Notes: generated by a model from the sequence alone, not told the origin. Positions 25,271 to 33,284 are shown, counted from the stretch's first letter. The stretch: DNA of 64,000 nt from Mycolicibacterium tusciae (GCF_002086795.1 NZ_MVIM01000002.1:1-64000); one strand, 5' to 3'. Program-made: numbers and translations.

Positions 25271-25288
25271 CAGGTTCGAATCCTGCCG
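25271..25288 (+). repeat. att-like direct repeat, copy 2
   Basis: Exact 18-bp copy of the tRNA-Arg T-arm (CAGGTTCGAATCCTGCCG). The bases upstream do not fold into a tRNA, so this is a fragment and not a second gene. Accessory genes begin directly to the right. Confidence 0.6.
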
Positions 25289-25316
25289 TGCGAAAAATTT
25301 TGACCAGCTTGTTACG

Positions 25317-25778
25317 TCACGGTTTATCTTCGCCGCGGCGGGTGCCGGATACGTGAGCTGGTGCGTCTGCACCTTCATCATCACTCTGGGTTTCCGAGCC
25401 CTGCGACGCTGGCTGCTCGTCAGCCGGCGAAGCCGTCGCCCCACCGGGGGTGCCCTGCGGCTCCGGAGACCGATACTCCGGGTCTTTCTCCGGTCTGCTC
25501 GCCCCACCTGTACCCGAGTCATCGGCCGTGTCAACGTCTTTGGCGCTGGTTTGACGACCTTCATAGGGCGGTAGAACGGCTTCGGTCTTTTGCGATGGCA
25601 TATTGCCTACACCACCGTCACCAGTAGTCTTATCGTCTGGGTCGCTGATGGGCGGGTTGGCATCAGGGTCAACGGCGCCGGCCGGGCGGTCCACATTCTT
25701 GATGGGTTCGTCTGATCCGGTGTTGTGCGTGCCTGGTCCGCCATCGACTTGCTGGGACTGTGCTTCCGGGTTGGTCAT
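25317..25778 (-). CDS. acidic hydrophilic, disordered protein
   Basis: Not a family I can name. The 153 residues lack Cys and Trp, hold almost no hydrophobic clusters and are rich in Asp, Glu, Pro, Gly, Ser and Thr, so the protein should be disordered and very soluble, like hydrophilins. A short PPYEGR motif near residue 70 is the only ordered-looking element. ATG 25778 follows GGAAGAAG. A SigF-type promoter lies 49 nt upstream, suggesting expression in stationary phase or stress. The upstream extension to 25865 is not supported. Confidence 0.7.
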   Translation of the reverse strand: MTNPEAQSQQVDGGPGTHNTGSDEPIKNVDRPAGAVDPDANPPISDPDDKTTGDGGVGNMPSQKTEAVLPPYEGRQTSAKDVDTADDSGTGGASRPEKDPEYRSPEPQGTPGGATASPADEQPASQGSETQSDDEGADAPAHVSGTRRGEDKP

Positions 25779-25826
25779 GTTTTGCTTCTTCCTACGATGC
25801 AGCGATGTGACGCCGCTCACATCCGG

Positions 25827-25851
25827 ATACCCTGACCCTCCCACTCGAAAC
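25827..25851 (-). promoter_or_regulatory. SigF-type promoter
   Basis: On the minus strand GTTT (25848-25851), exactly 15 nt, then GGGTAT (25827-25832). This equals the mycobacterial SigF consensus GTTT-N15-17-GGGTA. It would start transcription about 42 nt before the ATG of the acidic protein. Confidence 0.7.
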
Positions 25852-25900
25852 GGCCCTGCCGCCACGGCCTCAGCTCTCCAGTGACGGACCGAGACCGGTC

Positions 25901-26059
25901 CTAGGTACGAGGCTTCAACTCCAGCGATTCTTGCGGTTGAGCCGCAGCCTCATCTTTCGCGACGACATTGAGAACACTGCCGATGCTCTCGAGTGGCGGG
26001 CCAAATCTGTCCAATGCGCCCCGCACCCGGGTCGGGCGCTGCTCCAACTTCCGAACCAT
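25901..26059 (-). CDS. small hypothetical protein (52 aa)
   Basis: A short frame starts at ATG 26059 after AGGAAGG and encodes a basic N-terminus (MVRKLEQRPTRVRGALDRFG), a short amphipathic middle and a Gln/Glu-rich tail. It lies 122 nt upstream of the acidic protein on the same strand. No family recognised; its reality rests on the good ribosome-binding site and uninterrupted codons. Confidence 0.45.
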   Translation of the reverse strand: MVRKLEQRPTRVRGALDRFGPPLESIGSVLNVVAKDEAAAQPQESLELKPRT

Positions 26060-26491
26060 GTTCCACCTTCCTGAGCTTTGAGCGGTACGTGCCGAGTCGA
26101 CCCTCCCGGCCCGGGCTTGGAGCTTCCTAAAAGGACTGTCGGCGCCCGCCGATAACGTCCCAGCTCATGAGGAACGCAGCACCGTGAGCCGGCTTGTCGA
26201 GCTGCAAAACCACCAACGGCTTCCTAGGTAACCATCTCGGTACTCATCGGGTATCCGACGACTGTCGCGAAATCGACATGGTGAAACGAACGGTGTCGGG
26301 CCGATGGTGTTGGCGGGTAATCCGCGGCCCGCCGGTCGTACCCTTTGCTCTCGGTCACCAGATATGTTTTGAGCCTTGGCTTTTCACCCCTGCGCCTGCC
26401 TCCTGCCTTTGGGAGGCCGCGTACTGACCTGCCGCCTATGGTGCGGTTCTCGGCTGACGCATCTCAGGCTTTGTGGTGGCTCGTGTTTCCG
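26060..26491. other. 432-bp gap without a recognisable gene
   Basis: Small frames exist on both strands but show no family motifs or ribosome-binding sites. The only structure seen is a 6-bp hairpin GCCTCC/GGAGGC (26398-26403 with 26412-26417), about 75 nt downstream of the glycosidase stop, without a U-tract. Composition is less GC-biased than the core genome, consistent with acquired DNA. Confidence 0.4.
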
Positions 26492-27790
26492 TCAGCTCCC
26501 CGCATACGACCAGATGGACACCCAATCGACCAACAGATTGCCGCGGTTGGTCCCGTACCCTTTCGTCTCGGTCTGTAGCTGCCAGCGCATCGGCTTCGTC
26601 GGGACGTACCGCGTTGTGTCGAGGACCACGGCGTCATCGAGGAGAAACCTGACCCGGCCGGGGGACCATTCGATGGTGTAGACATGCCAGTTGTTGAACG
26701 ACACGCCGGTGTTGGCGGAGTCCTGTCCGCCACTGGCCAGCGCATAGTGGTGGAATCCGTAGGCCGTTTCATTCAGCTGACCCTCGGGAAAGTCGATTTC
26801 ACCGTCGTCCGGCCACTTTTCGGACTCGGGCCAGAGCAGCCAAGCGATGTGATACTCGCTGAGGTTTGGATTGTCGACGCGCAGCCGCGCCGAGTAGCGG
26901 CCGTAGGTCTGATACTGGCTGCCGTTCGCGATGATCGGTGACGGGTTGGCCCCCGCCGGTTGGCCGTCCACGTTGTGAAGGTCGAACTGGAGCATCCCGT
27001 CGGCGACACTGAGGACTTCCGCTGGCCGGTACGGCCTGCGCTGATATGTGTCGAGGAAAGTGGACGGGTAGGTGCGCCACTGCTGGCCCTCCGCTCCGAC
27101 ATAGACGACCTTGTATGGGTCGGTATCGTTGGCCCAACTGCCCTTCGGCGCCGATCGCGTGAAGTCCTCGGCAAAGGCGTGGGTCCAGCCCGGCAGGTTG
27201 CCCTTCGGTGCGGTGGATGCCGGTACCGAGGTGGTCGTCGTGGTTGGCGCAGTAGTTGTTGTCGGACTTGTCGGCGGAGTGCTGCTCGTCGTAGTCGTGG
27301 GGACCTCCGGGAGGACGGTCACCGCATCCACCGACAGTTGTCTGGTGCATCTGATTGTCCGGTACGGGTTTGTGAACGAGACGCCGATCGTGTGGGAACC
27401 GGCGGAAATCTTTCGCGCGGACGTGTAGGAGGTCCATGAATTCGCCGACACAGTGTGGGTGCCGATGGTGACGCCATCCACCTTTACCGCCATTGACGGC
27501 GCGCCGTTGCACTGCTGTCCCTTGGCTCGAACGACGACGGTCGCCGAAGCGGGTAGCGAGACTTTCTTCGAGACGGTCGCCGCCCACGTAAGGGCGATGA
27601 ACGAACCTCCAAACGCAGTGGAATCGCGGCGGATCGCACCGGCGAACGACGGTGAGACGCTCATGGATTCGGCCTCCACAACGGTCGAAGCCGCGGCCGT
27701 CGCAAACGGCGTGACCGACACGGTGACGGCGACGGCGGTCGCTATGGCACCAACGCCGACCCACCCGGATATCCCGCGCAACCGAAACAT
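26492..27790 (-). CDS. secreted GH16 glycoside hydrolase with N-terminal carbohydrate-binding module
   Basis: Residues 1-34 are a signal peptide. Residues about 36-160 resemble a CBM60/CBM36-type calcium-dependent carbohydrate-binding module (VEAESM at the start, VKVDGVTIGTHTV, one Cys pair 94/148). Residues 164-196 are a Thr/Pro/Ser linker. Residues about 200-432 form a GH16 domain with the retaining catalytic motif E331-I-D333-F-P-E336. GH16 enzymes cut beta-1,3/1,4-glucans or galactans; the substrate cannot be deduced. The start MFRLRG at 27790 follows GGAG; the frame begins 27 nt earlier. A stand-alone gene in the accessory block. Confidence 0.85.
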   Translation of the reverse strand: MFRLRGISGWVGVGAIATAVAVTVSVTPFATAAASTVVEAESMSVSPSFAGAIRRDSTAFGGSFIALTWAATVSKKVSLPASATVVVRAKGQQCNGAPSMAVKVDGVTIGTHTVSANSWTSYTSARKISAGSHTIGVSFTNPYRTIRCTRQLSVDAVTVLPEVPTTTTSSTPPTSPTTTTAPTTTTTSVPASTAPKGNLPGWTHAFAEDFTRSAPKGSWANDTDPYKVVYVGAEGQQWRTYPSTFLDTYQRRPYRPAEVLSVADGMLQFDLHNVDGQPAGANPSPIIANGSQYQTYGRYSARLRVDNPNLSEYHIAWLLWPESEKWPDDGEIDFPEGQLNETAYGFHHYALASGGQDSANTGVSFNNWHVYTIEWSPGRVRFLLDDAVVLDTTRYVPTKPMRWQLQTETKGYGTNRGNLLVDWVSIWSYAGS

Positions 27791-28463
27791 GGCGACTCCA
27801 TCTGAGCGGGGGCCCAACGACTGCGTTCAACCTGATTGCTAATTTCCTCTCCTCGCCGTCAATTTACAATAGAAGCGTCTATCACTTTGGTAACAACCCT
27901 GTTTCGCGCTCACATGGGCGCCCGGGCTATCGGCGAACGCGCTGCGAGCGAATGCCCTACCGTTCTCGTGACTTTCCGTGTCCGCCAAGCAGCTGCCAAT
28001 AGCGTTGTTTTTCAACAACTCTCAACGAGGCTCGAGCGGGCAAGCACGCTTGGCCGACGGCCAACCGCGGATGCAGGTTCACCGAGAGGGCGCGGTCGAT
28101 TGCGACGGCGCCGGAAGACCTCTGGCACAGCATGTTTCACCATCGACGTCGTAACTCTGAACGCCACGGCGGTCGCTAGCACCGATGGCGCAGCCGGCGG
28201 CTACTCGACCCTACACAGGCGATCCCTCGGCCTTGACCTTCACCTAGGTTTGCTGACCGACTGTCCTCAGCTTGGATTCAGTCTGACGGCTGCAGGGGCC
28301 CAATGAATGTCGCGGGCGATGTCGCGCCGTCCTGCCGCGGCGTCACAACGAGGGTGGCGGGTAGCCAATAGTCTTCGGGGAGTAAGGGCTTGCGTCGGGG
28401 GCCGCCGAGATCCACGCCCGGGTAGCCCTGCAGCGTGCATGACTGCTGGGAGTGACTTTGGGG
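27791..28463. other. 673-bp region without a convincing gene
   Basis: A 156-codon frame on the plus strand (27836-28306) has no ribosome-binding site, no motifs and an Arg/Ala composition typical of chance frames. Upstream of the glycosidase the minus strand has TTGTTA and TATTGT separated by 19 nt near 27875-27905, a weak promoter candidate. AT content near 27840-27900 is unusually high for this genome. Confidence 0.35.
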
Positions 28464-29096
28464 CTACGACCACTCCGCGAGCACGCGCAATTTGGCTGCC
28501 TTTACCGCCGCATCCCGTCGCAAACGCTTGAGTTCCGGCGCAAAACTGTTGCGTTCGTTGTCCTGAAAGTTCAGCGGGAGATCCAGCGCGTTGATCAGCT
28601 TGGCCTCCAGGTGCCATGGCTCCGGGTGCAGTACCCAGGACACTGCGGCATTCTCGGCCATCCACTGGGTCAGGACCGCTTCGCCGCCCGCGAAGGTCTG
28701 TCGCTTTCCCGAACCGATCCTGCGCAGCGCAAAGCCAAGCCGGTCGCCGAGCAGAACCCCGAGCGATTTGCGCAGGGTGGAACCGTCAGCGCTCGCGTTG
28801 CCGGCTCCGAAGTGATACCGGATGCGTTTGCGAAGATCCGGCTGGTTCTGCTGCTTGCTCCCGGCCCGGGGTGGGCCGGGGCTGATCCCGACATAGAGCA
28901 GCGCCCAGCCGTCGCGTTGTTCGCAACCCGAGATATCGATGTCACCAGGGGTGTCGCGGAACCACCAGCCATGGGCACCCGATTCGCCGGGCACCGGACA
29001 TGGATCGGCGAATATTTCTTCACGCGTATATCGCTGGGCTGCAACGAAATTCGCTACAGCGCTTGCGGCCCGCTTCGCGGATATCGACTCAGCCAT
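28464..29096 (-). CDS. GIY-YIG domain protein
   Basis: 210 residues. The middle carries a GIY-YIG-like core: ALLYVGISPG (residues 65-74) and DLRKRIRYHFG with the conserved Arg. Catalytic Glu/Asn positions are not obvious. The C-terminal part (EPWHLEAKLINALDLPLNFQ) recurs in GIY-YIG proteins of unknown role. It might be a nuclease. ATG 29096 is chosen because the longer frame adds a Cys/Arg-rich unlikely N-terminus. Ribosome-binding site poor. It sits alone in the accessory block. Confidence 0.6.
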   Translation of the reverse strand: MAESISAKRAASAVANFVAAQRYTREEIFADPCPVPGESGAHGWWFRDTPGDIDISGCEQRDGWALLYVGISPGPPRAGSKQQNQPDLRKRIRYHFGAGNASADGSTLRKSLGVLLGDRLGFALRRIGSGKRQTFAGGEAVLTQWMAENAAVSWVLHPEPWHLEAKLINALDLPLNFQDNERNSFAPELKRLRRDAAVKAAKLRVLAEWS

Positions 29097-29267
29097 ACAG
29101 TCAGCGTAGCTGCATGCAGCTCTGAGTCGCGTTCTCTGCGCACAGCGACTGTTCCTCAATGTCCAGTTCTCATCTTCGGATTTGAACTGCTGCAGTTGCT
29201 CTGCCACCGAACGTCGCACGTGCTTCAGGACCCAACTTGCGGCCTCATCGCCCGGCGCTTAGCGCCG

Positions 29268-29882
29268 TTACTCGGTAGGGCCCACTCTTGCGATCGACAT
29301 GATCAGGTGGTCGATACCGGCGCTCGCCTCGTCACGCGAAGCCTCGACATCGACCGCATTCGCGACAAAAAGCGCTGCCTCATTTGTCGCGGCGTTGATC
29401 AGGCGCGCCATCATTCGGGTCGACGGCAACGGTCGCACGTCGCCAGACTCGATACCGCGCTGCAACAACTGATCGAGGACATCGAGCGTGTAGCGATCGT
29501 CGATCTGATGCCACCGAACGAATCCGAGAACCGACAGCGCATCCGTCAGCACGACCTGGCGGATGTAGGGATCCGTGCACCAGGCCAACAGGTTGTGTGC
29601 CGAGACCCGGATGATTTCCAGCGGCGAGGTCATGCCGGCGCTCCAATGCTTCGCTCTGCGCACACCCTCTTCCTCGAACTCGGCGAGCAGGGCCTCAAGA
29701 ACCGCGGCCTTGTCGTGGAAGTGGTGGTAGAAGGCGCCCTTACTGAATTCGGCACGTATCAGAATCATGTCGATGCTGCACCCGTGATAGCCGTACTCCG
29801 CGAACAACTCGCGAGCGGCGGTGAGGATCGCAGCGCGGGTGGCAGCCCGGCGCTGCGCCTGGGTGCGTCGCATCTCAGCCAT
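29268..29882 (-). CDS. TetR-family regulator of the adjacent membrane cyclase-like gene
   Basis: 204 residues. The N-terminal helix-turn-helix includes GYHGCSIDMILIRAEFSKGAFYHHFHDK in overlapping short motifs (ILTAARELFAEYG, then SKGAFYHHF). The rest is a helical ligand-binding domain. It is divergently transcribed from the Pyr4/PaxB-like gene, and a perfect 19-bp palindrome lies between them, so it very likely represses both. The ligand is unknown; a lipid or terpenoid is an attractive guess. Confidence 0.85.
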   Translation of the reverse strand: MAEMRRTQAQRRAATRAAILTAARELFAEYGYHGCSIDMILIRAEFSKGAFYHHFHDKAAVLEALLAEFEEEGVRRAKHWSAGMTSPLEIIRVSAHNLLAWCTDPYIRQVVLTDALSVLGFVRWHQIDDRYTLDVLDQLLQRGIESGDVRPLPSTRMMARLINAATNEAALFVANAVDVEASRDEASAGIDHLIMSIARVGPTE

Positions 29883-29899
29883 TCGGCCGCCTCATCGGA

Positions 29900-29918
29900 T
29901 ACAGACTACTAGTCTGTA
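29900..29918. promoter_or_regulatory. TetR operator, perfect palindrome
   Basis: TACAGACTA-C-TAGTCTGTA, two perfect 9-bp arms around one central base. It lies 18 bp from the TetR start and 28 bp from the divergent gene start, ideal for dual repression. Confidence 0.75.
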
Positions 29919-29945
29919 ACTGACTACCGCGGAAAGTTGGGCCTG

Positions 29946-30602
29946 ATGTCCCTGATCGACGCGCTCGGACTCGCCAGCGGGATTTTCTGGATCTTCACCT
30001 ACACATGCGTGATAAGGCGTGGCCTGCTCGACCGCACGTACGCGATGCCGTTTCTCGCCCTCGCGATGAACATCACCTGGGAGTTCCTGTTTACGTTCGT
30101 CTATCCTTCGGTCGGCGGCATCATGCAGGAAAGCATCAACGCGATCTGGTTTGCCGCCGACATTGCGATCCTCGCGATCTTCTTGAAGTACTGGCGCTCC
30201 GACTACCCGAAAAACCTTCCCGAGTCGTACTTCTGGCCCATGTTCGCGTTCACCTTCGCGATGGTGACCCCAATGATGGTCGCCACCGTGTCGGTGTTCG
30301 GGCGCGAGGACGGTTCGGTCTACACGGCGTACATCGATAACCTGATCATGTCGGCGCTCTTCTTGAGCATGCTTCTGCGCCGCGGTGACCGGCGCGGCCA
30401 GAGCATGTGGATCGCCTGGGGCAAGCTGCTAGGCACCGTGACCGCCGCTATGTCCCAATACCTCTATGACCCTGGAAACGTTCTCTGGTTGGTGATCTAC
30501 ATCGAGATCCTGATCCTGGATCTTCTCTACGTGTTCCTTCTGTCGAAAGCCCCGCGGTACCAACACGAGAAAGTGGCAGCCTCAGCAGTCCCACTGCGCT
30601 GA
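29946..30602 (+). CDS. Pyr4/PaxB-like transmembrane terpene cyclase homologue
   Basis: 218 residues with about seven membrane helices. The sequence lines up from memory with fungal PaxB/Pyr4 meroterpenoid cyclases: N-terminal GIFWIFTYTCVIRRG, then LALAMNITWEFLFTFVYP with the candidate catalytic Glu46, and near the C-terminus IEILILDLLYVFLLS with the candidate catalytic Asp192. In the fungal enzymes these two acids start cyclisation of prenylated substrates. The bacterial substrate is unknown and no prenyltransferase or epoxidase lies next door. ATG 29946 is preceded by GGAAAG; a TTG at 29937 is less likely. Confidence 0.6.
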   Translation: MSLIDALGLASGIFWIFTYTCVIRRGLLDRTYAMPFLALAMNITWEFLFTFVYPSVGGIMQESINAIWFAADIAILAIFLKYWRSDYPKNLPESYFWPMFAFTFAMVTPMMVATVSVFGREDGSVYTAYIDNLIMSALFLSMLLRRGDRRGQSMWIAWGKLLGTVTAAMSQYLYDPGNVLWLVIYIEILILDLLYVFLLSKAPRYQHEKVAASAVPLR

Positions 30603-30863
30603 ACTCGGTTCCGCCACGCCAGCCCTCCACCCGCCTCTTCAACGACGACTGATGATCTTGATCAACATGTCGGGACAGCCATCGAACATGTCGTCGAGCG
30701 ACGACGGACGATAGGTCGACCGCGACCCGGCCCACGGTCGTCCAGGTCCTCACTTGACCGCATCAGATCTTGTGCTGTCTTTGCACTCGCTGTCCCAATT
30801 TCGGGTCTAATCTCCCGGTAGAGGGCCAACTTGCGGTACCTGTCCCGGACCCGAGATTTTTGC
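30603..30863. other. 261-bp gap, no gene seen
   Basis: No frame with motifs. TTGCAC (30781-30786) and TCTAAT with a 19-nt spacer could be a weak plus-strand promoter for the small gene that follows. Confidence 0.3.
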
Positions 30864-30869
30864 TAGCGT
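30864..30869 (+). promoter_or_regulatory. extended -10 of a leaderless gene
   Basis: TGCTAGCGT carries the extended -10 pattern TGnTAnnnT, and the GTG start follows the hexamer after exactly six bases, so the transcript should begin at the start codon. Confidence 0.5.
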
Positions 30870-30875
30870 CGTCCC

Positions 30876-31133
30876 GTGTTGATCCCCATCGCTTACACGG
30901 TCGTGTCGGCGTTTGCATCAACCAACGGCCCCGACAAAAGCCGCCCACCGCGCCTGACGCCCCCGCTCCAGGACGACGTTGGTGCGCCGCAGTCGTACAT
31001 CGTCGACGCGTGGATCGGCGGATATGCGTGCTGCGACTGCGGTTGGAAGGGGCGACGGCGATGGCATCGGTCATTCGCCGTCCACGACGCCGTGCGACAC
31101 TTCGCCGCAACCAAGCACCATTTCGAGTGCTGA
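30876..31133 (+). CDS. small Cys/His-rich protein, leaderless
   Basis: 85 residues. The C-terminal half has CCDCGWKGRRRW, then HDAVRHFAATKHHFEC: closely spaced Cys and His that could bind one metal ion, as in a zinc ribbon. Domain with Trp and Arg suggests nucleic-acid or protein contact. Start GTG at 30876 without a ribosome-binding site. No characterised homologue recalled; overlapping frames on the other strand show no such pattern. Confidence 0.55.
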   Translation: MLIPIAYTVVSAFASTNGPDKSRPPRLTPPLQDDVGAPQSYIVDAWIGGYACCDCGWKGRRRWHRSFAVHDAVRHFAATKHHFEC

Positions 31134-31262
31134 CCTCCGGCGACTAGTCACTGGGCCGAGGACGCCGCGTCGCCCATCGGTGCAGCAACCACCGGTCTCC
31201 AAGGAATCACCAAGTGCTTCCTCTCAGGCTGCTCCAAACGCCTGATCGAAGGGAGAGACCCA

Positions 31263-32246
31263 GTGCCTGCTTCACGTCCCGACTTGCGGCCGGCCCGCGA
31301 GGTCGCGCCATCGCTTCAGTTCCGCACCATTCACGGCTATCGCCGCGCCTTTCGCATCGCCGGATCCGGCCCCGCGGTGCTGTTGATCCACGGAGTCGGC
31401 GACAACTCGACGACCTGGAACAGCGTGCATTCCAAACTTGCGCAACGATTTACGGTCATCGCGCCGGACCTCCTGGGCCACGGTGAGTCCGACAAGCCAC
31501 GCGCCGACTACTCGCTGGCGTCCTTCGCAAACGGCATGCGCGACCTACTCGCCGTACTCGGAATCGACCGCGTCACCCTCGTGGGTCACTCCCTTGGTGG
31601 CGGGATCGCCGCTCAGTTTGCCTACCAGTACCCCCACATGGTGGAACGCATCGTGCTGGTCAGCTGTGGCGGTGTGACGAAGGACGTCACCCCGGCTCTG
31701 CGACTGGCAGCAGTGCCGATGGGGGCCGAGTCGCTGGCCGCGCTGCGCCTCCCGGGCGCGGTCCCCGCCCTGAAATTCGCCGGCCGCGCCGCCAAGTCGC
31801 TGCTCGGTTCGACCAAGCACGGACGCGATCTGGGCAGCGGTATCGATCTGCTCGCCCGGCTGGCCGATCCGGAGGCATTGTCGGCGTTCGCGCGGACAGT
31901 GCGAGGTGTGGTGGACGGCCGTGGACAGTTCGTCACCATGCTCGATCGCGCCTACCTCATGCCGTCGATCCCGAAGCAGATCATCTGGGGCGAAGACGAC
32001 ATGGTGATTCCGGCGAGCCACGCGCGGATAGCCCACGAGGCGATGCCCGAGTCACGCTTGGAGATCTTCGAAAGCTCCGGGCACATGCCCTTTCGCGACC
32101 ACCCCGACCGCTTCGTCTCCGTTGTCGAGCGGTTCCTCGACTCGACACTGGCCGCCGAATACGACCAAAGCAGCCTCGGCTCGATGATGCGGGGCTGCGA
32201 CAGCGAGGACAGCGCTCTCACGGCGACCGCGTCGATCAGCGCCTGA
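31263..32246 (+). CDS. alpha/beta hydrolase
   Basis: 327 residues. The oxyanion HGVGDNSTTW, nucleophile motif GHSLGGG (Ser near residue 107), acid GEDDMVIP and His in SSGHMPFRDHP form a complete catalytic set. It resembles the hydrolase family of M. tuberculosis Rv2715 from memory; the substrate is unknown. Start GTG at 31263 after GAAGGGAG. A C-terminal tail of about 30 residues extends beyond the usual fold. Confidence 0.85.
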   Translation: MPASRPDLRPAREVAPSLQFRTIHGYRRAFRIAGSGPAVLLIHGVGDNSTTWNSVHSKLAQRFTVIAPDLLGHGESDKPRADYSLASFANGMRDLLAVLGIDRVTLVGHSLGGGIAAQFAYQYPHMVERIVLVSCGGVTKDVTPALRLAAVPMGAESLAALRLPGAVPALKFAGRAAKSLLGSTKHGRDLGSGIDLLARLADPEALSAFARTVRGVVDGRGQFVTMLDRAYLMPSIPKQIIWGEDDMVIPASHARIAHEAMPESRLEIFESSGHMPFRDHPDRFVSVVERFLDSTLAAEYDQSSLGSMMRGCDSEDSALTATASISA

Positions 32247-32333
32247 GCAATCCCGTGTCGCCGGCTTCCCGGCTGACTTATCGTGATCCCGCACCCGTCC
32301 GCGCAGGTTATCGGCTCGCACAGGAGGGACGAC

Positions 32334-33284
32334 GTGGTGACGAAGGCTGCCGCCCCGGTCAGGCTGACCGCAGCAGGGGTGGCACTCCTATGTGTGCTCG
32401 CAGGCTGCAGCAAGAGCGACGGCCAGGCATCGCCGGTTTCGTCGGCGCCGGCCAGCGGTACGCCGAGCGAGTCAACGACCACTGAGGCCGCGGCGCCCGC
32501 GGATTACAGCGCCCTGCTCATCACGACCGAAGACATCGACTCATCGGAACCCTTCACCGCTGAGCCGCCGATCCTCAATCCGAACGGCGAGGCGGGCGTC
32601 AGGGGGCAGTTCTTCGCCGAGGACTCTTCGATGATCGGTTCCACCATCAGAATCCTGGCCGACCCTGCCGAAGCCGCGAGGGTACTCGAACTGACCAGGG
32701 ATGAAATATCAAACGTCGCGGGCAGGCGAGAGCCGTCGCCGATCGGCACCAACGGATCGGTGATCGCGGGGATGTCGTTGGATCAAATCACGGGTATCGC
32801 GGTGCTCACGTTCTCCGAACAGAACGCCGTCGTCACACTCGAGTTCGACGGCCCCTACGGCAAGCTCGAAGGATTACCAACGCAACTCATTGATTCGGTC
32901 GCTCGGCGTCAACTGGAGATACTCAAGGCGAAACTGCCGGACATCGCTCCCCCCGCTCCCCTCCCTGTCGCCGCGACCATAGGCGGCAAGCCGGTGGACG
33001 TCCGAGGCCCGGTCGTGTGCAAGTACTGGAACGGCAGGTCCACCATCACCGCAGGCAACTCGGTACTCAAGATCGTCGTCGAACTCGAGCCGGACGCGTC
33101 GGTGGTACACCGCGTGGAGCTCGCCAACGTCGACGACGTCTACCTGAGTTCGCTCGAAAGGACCGCCACCGCCACCAAGGCCGGCAACACCTACACGGTC
33201 ATCGGCACCGCATCTGGTGAGAGCGAAACCAACCCGCCAAGGCAGGTCACCGAGCCCTTCGAAATCAGCCTCATGTGCCCCTGA
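32334..33284 (+). CDS. lipoprotein with C-terminal LpqH-like domain
   Basis: The N-terminus has a signal ending in the lipobox LAGC (Cys25), so the protein should be lipid-anchored at the cell surface. Residues about 45-205 form a domain I cannot name. Residues about 205-316 resemble the 19-kDa antigen LpqH: IGGKPVDVRGPVVC, RVELANVDDVYLSSLE and a final FEISLMC, with the two Cys positioned for a disulfide. Start GTG at 32334 or 32337, after AGGAGGG. The gene ends 14 nt inside the convergent SDR gene. Confidence 0.75.
   Translation: MVTKAAAPVRLTAAGVALLCVLAGCSKSDGQASPVSSAPASGTPSESTTTEAAAPADYSALLITTEDIDSSEPFTAEPPILNPNGEAGVRGQFFAEDSSMIGSTIRILADPAEAARVLELTRDEISNVAGRREPSPIGTNGSVIAGMSLDQITGIAVLTFSEQNAVVTLEFDGPYGKLEGLPTQLIDSVARRQLEILKAKLPDIAPPAPLPVAATIGGKPVDVRGPVVCKYWNGRSTITAGNSVLKIVVELEPDASVVHRVELANVDDVYLSSLERTATATKAGNTYTVIGTASGESETNPPRQVTEPFEISLMCP

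Noticed and set aside
25258..25300. Second tRNA-Arg gene
   Set aside because: Only the T-arm sequence is present; no acceptor, D or anticodon stems can be folded upstream.
26183..26230. 15-codon frame starting GTG AGC CGG in the gap left of the glycosidase
   Set aside because: Too short and unsupported; no coupled downstream gene on that strand.
26194..26427. 77-aa plus-strand frame
   Set aside because: No ribosome-binding site and no recognisable domain; Trp/Cys-rich composition unlike neighbours.
27836..28306. 156-aa plus-strand frame in the gap right of the glycosidase
   Set aside because: No ribosome-binding site, no family motif, random composition.
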